Shown: piece by piece, positions 6,093 through 10,538 of the stretch
Layout: every line of letters starts with the position of its first letter
Position numbering within the stretch: position 1 is the stretch's first letter
Source of the DNA: CAYSPU01 sp964432995
GTDB lineage: Bacteria > Verrucomicrobiota > Verrucomicrobiia > Limisphaerales > JAHDYP01
Direction of reading: 5' to 3'
DNA: 10,538 nucleotides
Assembly (NCBI GenBank): GCA_964432995.1
Contig: CAYSPU010000205.1
Coordinates: 1-10,538 of the forward strand
Notes under the pieces: generated by a model
The model's input: only the letters and a program-made list of their open reading frames with translations
Told to the model about the DNA's origin: nothing
The model's database searches: none
Translations under genes and position numbers: made by a program

Positions 6093-7079
6093 TCAGAGAT
6101 AGAAGAAGGAGATGCGGACGTCGCGGTAGTCCTTGCCGACCAGTTGGCGGAGTTCCTTGGGCCAGGGGCTGAACGGCGCCGGATCCGAGATCGCCTTTCG
6201 GCAATAGAGAGAGAGAATTTCGCCGACGTCCTGCTCGGCGATCTTCAACTCGGTGATGCGTCCGTCATAGTGAAGGGTGAACTCGACGACGACCCGGCCG
6301 GGGCGCAGAGGCACGGAGGTGTCCTCGAGGAGGTCGTACCACCGCTTCTGGATGGCGGCGACCAGAGCGGCATCATACGCCCCGAACGGACTGGATTTGA
6401 CATTCAGGGAGACGACGCCCTGTCGTCGGACGCCGCCGTCCTGGCGGGTGCGGGGGCCGACGAGTCCCTTCTGCATTCGGGCCTCCGCCAGTGTCCGGGG
6501 GCGGCGACGGGTCTCCTGCGGGGGCGTGCCCAAGGCAAGATCGCCGGGTTGAGCGGGAGTCGGTTTGGTTTCCGGTTCCGGTTCCGGTTCGGGCGGCGGG
6601 GTGGGTTCGGAGACGGGTGCCGGGCGGAGCGTGTCGAAGGTCTTGGTCACAGGCTCCTCGCGGCCTTCGATCTTGGGAATGTCGGAGTCCTTGTCGACCG
6701 GTTCGGGGTTGGCCGCCAGGGTGTTCTGCGTGGAGTAGAACTTGGTCTCCGGAGGCGGCTCGGGAGCGGCCTGTTCCGGGGAGACATCGACGTAGACCAA
6801 CGGGGGCTCCTGCCGGGCGCGCATGCGGGCCTCCATGGCGGTGGTGGTCATCTCGGCCAGGAGCGAGCGGTTGAGCGCGATGAGGAAGGTCCCGAGAAGC
6901 GCCCAGACACTGGCAGCAACGACATGGGCGCCGACCGAAGCGGTCAGCGCGATCCAGAGATGCCGGCGCTCTTCCGGCGTGCGCGCATGGGCTGACGGAA
7001 TCGCCGTCACCGAATTACCATGCCCCAGGGATGCAGGCACATCAACTGCGATTCCGCTCAGGAACTGCCCTCGCGCCAT
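6093..7079 (-). CDS. tonB: TonB-like energy transducer
   Basis: The 328-residue protein has a cytoplasmic N-terminus, one membrane helix (about 42-68), a long Pro/Glu-rich periplasmic linker (about 92-195, including PPPEPEPEPE) and a C-terminal TonB/TolA-like domain (about 234-327) with YDAALVAAIQKRW and VVVEFTLHYDGRITELKI. Ser48 and His52 in TASVGAH reproduce the SxxxH pattern of the TonB membrane helix that couples to ExbB-ExbD. TonB spans the periplasm and opens TonB-dependent outer-membrane receptors; the cargo is unknown, as no receptor is in the window. The exbB and exbD genes follow immediately. The start is uncertain: the ATG at 7079 gives about 40 residues before the helix, and a GTG at codon 23 is an alternative; neither has a good Shine-Dalgarno site. 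TolA is less likely because tolB and pal are absent. Confidence 0.85.
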   Translation of the reverse strand: MARGQFLSGIAVDVPASLGHGNSVTAIPSAHARTPEERRHLWIALTASVGAHVVAASVWALLGTFLIALNRSLLAEMTTTAMEARMRARQEPPLVYVDVSPEQAAPEPPPETKFYSTQNTLAANPEPVDKDSDIPKIEGREEPVTKTFDTLRPAPVSEPTPPPEPEPEPETKPTPAQPGDLALGTPPQETRRRPRTLAEARMQKGLVGPRTRQDGGVRRQGVVSLNVKSSPFGAYDAALVAAIQKRWYDLLEDTSVPLRPGRVVVEFTLHYDGRITELKIAEQDVGEILSLYCRKAISDPAPFSPWPKELRQLVGKDYRDVRISFFYL

Positions 7080-7110
7080 TGGTCATCGCGGCGCACTCTC
7101 GACGGGCGGT

Positions 7111-7155
7111 GGGTTGCGAATGCTCCCGCGGCGGGGCGCTGCGGGTTGCGAATGC
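7111..7155. repeat. 13-bp direct repeat between infA and tonB
   Basis: GGGTTGCGAATGC occurs at 7111-7123 and 7143-7155 without mismatch, starts 32 bases apart, in the 93-base gap between the infA stop and the tonB start. It could be a pair of regulator sites for tonB or a short duplication. No known operator, such as a Fur box, is recognised. Confidence 0.5.
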
Positions 7156-7172
7156 GGAACGCGGGCCGGAGT

Positions 7173-7391
7173 TCAGGCCTCGCGGTAGGTGATGCGGGCC
7201 TTCCCCAGGTCGTAGGGGGACATCTCGACGCGCACCCTGTCGCCGACGCTGATGCGGATGAAGTGCTTGCGCATCTTCCCGGAGATGTGGGCCAGGACTT
7301 CGTGGCCGTTGGGGAGAGCCACCCGGAACATGGTGCCCGGCAGGACCTGGGTGATCGATCCGATGAACTGGATGGGTTCTTCTTTCGCCAC
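7173..7391 (-). CDS. infA: Translation initiation factor IF-1
   Basis: The 72-residue product is a near-complete match to bacterial IF-1 from memory of the family: MAKEEPIQFIGSI at the start, PGTMFRVALPNGHEVLAHIS (18-37), GKMRKHFIRI (38-47) and the closing MSPYDLGKARITYR. It is a single OB-fold that binds the 30S A-site with IF-2 and IF-3 during initiation. The start codon is GTG (7391-7389), not ATG; homology fixes it. It begins only 5 bases after the stop of the LAB_N gene upstream, so translation is probably coupled. A 93-base gap and the TonB gene follow on the same strand. Placement beside a membrane protein and tonB is unusual compared with its more common isolated or ribosomal-cluster setting. 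Confidence 0.97.
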   Translation of the reverse strand: MAKEEPIQFIGSITQVLPGTMFRVALPNGHEVLAHISGKMRKHFIRISVGDRVRVEMSPYDLGKARITYREA

Positions 7392-7396
7392 GCGGG

Positions 7397-7822
7397 CTAT
7401 TTCTTACCGGTTTTTTCACCGCCGTCAACTGCCAGGAGGCGCGTGCCGCACTGGGGGCAGAAGCGGGCTGAAGGCGGGCAATCGAGGCCGCACTGCGGGC
7501 AGGTCTGGTGCGCCCGGAGGTGCCGGTGGTGGATCACCAGATTCCGCACATAGGGAATCCAGGTGAACGCGTAGGCGAAGATGAAGACCGAATCCCGCCG
7601 GTAGAACAGCGCGTAGGCCAGAAGGAGTCCGGATCCGACGATGCTGAGCCACCAGAACGCCGGGGGCACAACCACCTGCTTGCGTCTTTCCGTGACATAC
7701 CACTGGACGAAGAAGCGCGAGAAGAACACCGCGTTCCCGGCCCAGCCGATCACCTTCCAGGTGTTCCACTCGATGCCCAGGAGTCTGCCATCCTGCCAGA
7801 TGCAATCGCGGAGCCAGTCCAT
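7397..7822 (-). CDS. LAB_N (lipid A biosynthesis N-terminal) membrane protein with zinc-ribbon tail
   Basis: From the ATG at 7822 the protein has 141 residues; a GTG at 7897 would add 25 residues with no family character. Residues about 19-100 match the lipid A biosynthesis N-terminal domain: WKVIGWAGNAVFFSRFFVQW (22-41), VVPPAFWWLSIVGSGLLLAY (51-70) and FIFAYAFTWIPYVRNLVI (80-97), giving three membrane helices. The domain is found in stand-alone inner-membrane proteins near envelope lipid enzymes; its reaction is not established. After His/Arg-rich residues 98-105 comes a zinc-ribbon-like tail with CPQC at 108-111 and again at 122-125, a likely four-cysteine metal site on one face of the membrane. 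The combination looks unusual. It precedes infA by 5 bases. Confidence 0.8.
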   Translation of the reverse strand: MDWLRDCIWQDGRLLGIEWNTWKVIGWAGNAVFFSRFFVQWYVTERRKQVVVPPAFWWLSIVGSGLLLAYALFYRRDSVFIFAYAFTWIPYVRNLVIHHRHLRAHQTCPQCGLDCPPSARFCPQCGTRLLAVDGGEKTGKK

Positions 7823-7898
7823 AACGTGAGTCTGATTAAGACGAGGATGGGTCCCGGACACAACGCTTTTGCGGGGTCTCGAGAGCGGGGGGCACACC

Positions 7899-7971
7899 AG
7901 AGTCCTTGAGGCTCAAAAACGTTGTTGACAGATCAAGTTCTGAATTCGGTGTTTCAGGATTCAAGGACTCT
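7899..7971. repeat. 11-bp perfect inverted repeat in an A+T-richer gap
   Basis: AGAGTCCTTGA (7899-7909) and TCAAGGACTCT (7961-7971) are exact reverse complements separated by 51 bases. The spacer is the most A+T-rich stretch nearby and contains a smaller hairpin, CTGAA (7940-7944)/TTCAG (7953-7957), and TTGACA at 7925-7930 with no good -10 at normal spacing. It lies upstream of the LAB_N-infA genes and downstream of the glycosylase gene, so it may hold the promoter region of the former, an operator pair, or a terminator-like structure. No promoter is assigned. Confidence 0.45.
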
Positions 7972-8022
7972 ATAGGCGAGGCGGCGGCAGAGGCGGAACC
8001 GAATGGCCGTCAGATGTCCGAG

Positions 8023-8877
8023 TCAAGTTGAACAGCCATGGCCTGAGGCGCCGCCTCGCTGGCGGTTGGTCCGGTCTTCGCCGCGGGGCAGAAGTGGCTT
8101 CAGAGGGCAGGAAGCACAACGCGGATGGCGCGATCTGCAGTATTCCTTTCCGACCCGGACGAGTTGGGCATGGTAGTCCTGCCAGTAATCGAGCCGGCGC
8201 GCCGCCGGAAGATCGGTCAGGGTTCGTTCGCAGAGTTCCTGCAGCTCGGCGTAGGTGGCCAGGGCCGAACACCAGCCATGGCGGTGGAAGATCCGGCGCG
8301 TGTAGGCGTCCACCACGAAGCGGCTATGGCCGCCCGCATACAGGAGCATGCTGTCCGCCGTCTCGGGCCCGATGCCCGGAATGGAGAGCAGCCGGTCGCG
8401 CGCCGCGTCGGTGGCCCCCTGCAGCAGGGAGGCAACGCGGCCCCCGTGCTGGCGGACCAGGACCGCGAGGAAAGCGCGGAGGCGACGGGCCTTGACGTTG
8501 TAATAGCCGGCCGGCCGGAGGAGTTGGGCGAGGGCGTCCTCGGGAAGGTCCCACAGCGCATGCGGATCGAACACGCCCGCCTTCTTGAGTTGAACGAGGG
8601 CACGCTCGACGTTGGTCCAACTGGTGTTCTGGGTGAGGATGGCGCCGACGCAGACCTCGAACGCGGTGTCGCCCGGCCACCAGTGCTGGTGGCCAAAGCG
8701 GGCCCGCAACAGGCGATAGGCCCGTCGCAGCCGGCTGGCGGTCGTCTCCCGACGATTGGCCCCCTTTTGACGTTGGGGGCCGCGAGGGAGCCGTTCCCGA
8801 AGCGGCGTGAGAGGCGTCGGCATCGGTCGTAGGCGTAGCGGAAGAGGTCGCCGCTGCCAACAGTTTCCTGTGGCCAT
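8023..8877 (-). CDS. Endonuclease III-related HhH-GPD DNA glycosylase (COG2231-like)
   Basis: This protein has 284 residues from the ATG at 8877, which has AAGG 7 bases upstream. An ATG at 8823 is also possible, since the first 45 residues are Arg/Pro-rich and look unconserved. The core spans about 48-260: FEVCVGAILTQNTSW (73-87), the helix-hairpin-helix LLSIPGIGPETADSMLLYA (163-181), and FVVDAYTRRIF (187-197) with catalytic Asp190. Endonuclease III has a catalytic Lys in the hairpin (GRKTA); here the position is Glu172, pointing to a monofunctional base-excision glycosylase of the MagIII/COG2231 type acting on alkylated or otherwise damaged bases. Only three of the four cluster cysteines are seen (C247, C254, C257); the fourth position is Leu263, so an intact 4Fe-4S cluster is doubtful. 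A 50-base gap separates it from the divergent phosphatase gene. Confidence 0.85.
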   Translation of the reverse strand: MATGNCWQRRPLPLRLRPMPTPLTPLRERLPRGPQRQKGANRRETTASRLRRAYRLLRARFGHQHWWPGDTAFEVCVGAILTQNTSWTNVERALVQLKKAGVFDPHALWDLPEDALAQLLRPAGYYNVKARRLRAFLAVLVRQHGGRVASLLQGATDAARDRLLSIPGIGPETADSMLLYAGGHSRFVVDAYTRRIFHRHGWCSALATYAELQELCERTLTDLPAARRLDYWQDYHAQLVRVGKEYCRSRHPRCASCPLKPLLPRGEDRTNRQRGGASGHGCST

Positions 8878-8927
8878 TCCGCGGCCTTGAGGATTGCATC
8901 ATTGGAGAGTTCCTCTAGTTTGCCGTC

Positions 8928-10475
8928 ATGTCGTGGACGCGAAGGCAGTTTGTTTTTCGGTCGCCGGCCGCGGTGGCGGCGGCGGTGGTCACGCCGGCGG
9001 CTACCGTGGGGGTGCTGGGGGCTGCCGCGCCGCGGGGCGGACGCCCCAAGCGCGTCATCCATTTGGTGGCGGATGGCACCAGCCTGGCGACGCTCAGCAT
9101 CGCCGATCACTTCTCCCGTTTGGAGCGATTGCGACCGCTGGTGTGGACGGAGCTGTGCCGGCGGCCGGGTTCGGCCTGCGGGCTGGTGGACATGCGGTCG
9201 CTGAATTCGTTGGTAACGGATTCGGCGGCGGCGTCCAGCAGTTGGGGGAGCGGGTCGCGCGTGAAGAACGGCACGCTGAATGTGTTGCCCGATGGGCGCA
9301 GCTTGCGAACGCTCGCCGAGCTGTTTGGCGACGCGGGTTGGGCGCGTGGCCTGGTGACGACAACGGAAATCACGCACGCGACGCCGGCGGGGTTTGCCAG
9401 CAACATGACCGACCGCGGTTCGGCTGAGGCCATCGCCCTGCAGTACCTCGATCGCCAGATCGAAGTCCTCCTCGGAGGCGGCCGCGACCGCTTCGCCGCG
9501 GACAAGCGTTCGGACAAGCGCGATGTGAAGCGGGACTTTCGGGGGCGCGGCTATCAGGTGGTGGAGACCAAGGCGGCGCTCGGGCAGGCGGCGCCCACGG
9601 GCCGTTTGTTGGGGATCTTCGCCGGCGGGCATCTGCCGCTGACGGTGGACCATCAGTCCCAGGCCCCGCTGCGGGAGACGGTGCCGACCCTGGCGGAGAT
9701 GACGCGCGCCGCTCTGGGGCGGCTCGAGCGCGAGGGGCGTTTTCTGTTGCAGGTCGAGGGCGGGCGGGTGGATCACGCCGCCCACGCCTCGGACGCGGCG
9801 TCGGCGGTCTACGATTTGCTGGCATTCGACGACGCCCTGCAGGAATGCCTCGAGTTCCAGCAGCGGCACCCGGAGACGCTCCTGGTGGTCACCACCGACC
9901 ACGGCACGGGTAATCCGGGCCTCAACGGGCTGGGCACGAACTACGGCAAGACCCCGTCATTGCTGGGGAACCTGCGGAACGCGAAGAAGTCGTTCAGCGA
10001 AATGTATCAGGACCTGAAGAAAACGGGCGGGAAGTCGGCGGTGGGGGAACGGGTCATGAGCGATGGGAAGACCAAGCGGGAGGTTCTGCAGATTGGCGAA
10101 GCGGATTTGGCGCGCTGCATCGGTGAGGCGACCGGGTATGAGCTTCCGCCCGGCAAGGCGACCTGGCTGGCACGGCATCTGGCGGGCGACGTTGAGGCGT
10201 TGTTCGATCCCATGAACAGTCCTTCAGCCCTGTTGGGCCAGGTGTTGGCCAACTATGTGGGCGTCGGCTGGACCGGCAGCGCGCACACGTCGGATTACGT
10301 GCCCCTGGTGGCGAGCGGTCCCGGGGCGGAGCGGTTCCAGGGCTTTCTGCGGAACACGGACATCTTCGGCAACTACACGGATTTGGCCGGGATCCGGTAT
10401 CGGAACCCGCAGTTGCCGCTGCAGGCGGAGTCGACACCCGTAGCGGCGGAGGTCGAGCGCTGGGAACTGGCCTAG
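8928..10475 (+). CDS. phoA: Tat-exported PhoA-type alkaline phosphatase
   Basis: The 515-residue protein starts MSWTRRQFVF, a twin-arginine signal followed by an Ala/Val-rich stretch to about residue 34, so export to the periplasm is likely. The alkaline phosphatase family residues are in place: metal Asp49 in VADG, nucleophile Ser99 after Asp98 in VTDSA, THATP (149-153), Arg163 as candidate phosphate-binding Arg, LLGGGRDRF (181-189), then Glu277, Asp282 and His286 in VEGGRVDHAAH, Asp324-His325 in TTDHG, and His453 in GSAHTSDYVPL. It should hydrolyse phosphate monoesters with two zinc ions and a third metal. Residues about 332-400 form an insertion before the last metal motif. Length fits the larger bacterial members. 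It is divergent from the glycosylase gene. No Pho box is recognised in the 50-base gap, and no Shine-Dalgarno site is clear. Confidence 0.92.
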   Translation: MSWTRRQFVFRSPAAVAAAVVTPAATVGVLGAAAPRGGRPKRVIHLVADGTSLATLSIADHFSRLERLRPLVWTELCRRPGSACGLVDMRSLNSLVTDSAAASSSWGSGSRVKNGTLNVLPDGRSLRTLAELFGDAGWARGLVTTTEITHATPAGFASNMTDRGSAEAIALQYLDRQIEVLLGGGRDRFAADKRSDKRDVKRDFRGRGYQVVETKAALGQAAPTGRLLGIFAGGHLPLTVDHQSQAPLRETVPTLAEMTRAALGRLEREGRFLLQVEGGRVDHAAHASDAASAVYDLLAFDDALQECLEFQQRHPETLLVVTTDHGTGNPGLNGLGTNYGKTPSLLGNLRNAKKSFSEMYQDLKKTGGKSAVGERVMSDGKTKREVLQIGEADLARCIGEATGYELPPGKATWLARHLAGDVEALFDPMNSPSALLGQVLANYVGVGWTGSAHTSDYVPLVASGPGAERFQGFLRNTDIFGNYTDLAGIRYRNPQLPLQAESTPVAAEVERWELA

Positions 10476-10487
10476 AGTCCTTGTGGC

Positions 10488-10538
10488 ATGAAGACATCCA
10501 AGCGAGAGAGAGAGAGTGGGGCGGGGCGAGGGACGACG
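10488..10538 (+). CDS. Possible 5' end of the next gene, cut by the window edge
   Basis: An ATG at 10488, 12 bases after the phosphatase stop codon, opens a frame (MKTSKRERESGAGRGTT) that stays open for 17 codons to the window end. There is no Shine-Dalgarno site and the sequence is low-complexity: a GA dinucleotide run at 10504-10516 encodes the RERES part. It may be a real start in operon with the phosphatase, or chance. Confidence 0.25.
   Translation, partial: MKTSKRERESGAGRGTT

Noticed and set aside
4490..6172. A 560-codon plus-strand frame crossing exbD and exbB
   Set aside because: It runs antisense to two clear ExbD and ExbB genes and out of frame with the helical protein gene. The translation is low-complexity and matches nothing known.
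7925..7976. Plus-strand promoter from TTGACA at 7925
   Set aside because: At 17 bases the -10 position reads GGTGTT, TATAGG at 7971 is far too distant, and no plus-strand gene follows for about 950 bases.
8217..9902. A 561-codon minus-strand frame over the glycosylase and phosphatase genes
   Set aside because: It is out of frame with the glycosylase and antisense to the phosphatase, both of which have family motifs. The product is Arg/Pro-rich with no domain.
1..10538. CRISPR arrays, tRNA or rRNA genes, insertion sequences and phage genes
   Set aside because: No regularly spaced repeat array, cloverleaf, transposase or integrase motif was found on either strand by eye. The only tandem repeat is the 23-bp unit, which has no spacers.

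Overview
The window is high-GC bacterial chromosome, most likely from a Verrucomicrobiota (PVC) member. The pointers are a prepilin gene with the [20 protein letters not shown] motif, a Tat-exported Gfo/Idh/MocA oxidoreductase with a CQKP motif, a Tat-exported PhoA-type phosphatase, a TonB system and a lipid A-type (LAB_N) membrane protein, which together imply a Gram-negative envelope. The phylum is inferred from this gene mix; no rRNA or other phylogenetic marker except infA is present.

Layout. (1) 1-1633, minus strand: the 5' end of a prepilin gene cut by the window edge, then a Tat-signal oxidoreductase. (2) 1732-2598, plus: an FHA domain fused to a class III nucleotide cyclase domain, divergent from the oxidoreductase, with an unusual hairpin-rich leader. 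(3) 2599-3030: a 432-base gap with no believable gene but several perfect stem-loops and a possible promoter. (4) 3031-4844, plus: a tight three-gene operon with a receiver-DUF4388(PATAN) response regulator carrying a Roadblock/LC7-like C-terminus, a small Roadblock/LC7-like protein overlapping it by 13 bases, and a helical protein of unknown family. (5) 4845-4930: convergent gap with a hairpin and a 23-bp tandem repeat. (6) 7822-4931, minus: a LAB_N membrane protein with a zinc-ribbon tail, infA (IF-1, GTG start), then tonB-exbB-exbD. (7) 7823-8022: gap holding an 11-bp inverted repeat. (8) 8877-8023, minus: an endonuclease III-related DNA glycosylase with atypical catalytic and cluster residues. 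(9) 8928-10475, plus: PhoA-type alkaline phosphatase, then the possible start of a further gene at the edge.

How the genes may work together. ExbB, ExbD and TonB form a complete energy-transduction unit for outer-membrane uptake. The FHA-cyclase and the receiver-PATAN-Roadblock operon look like a signalling cluster; PATAN response regulators and Roadblock proteins are linked in other bacteria to type IV pili, polarity and small GTPases. This cluster, with its unrecognised helical partner, is the best candidate here for an undescribed system, although no GTPase, kinase or pilus motor gene is visible to confirm a pathway. The plus strand is G-rich over genes of both orientations through much of the left part of the window, which suggests it is the leading strand there.
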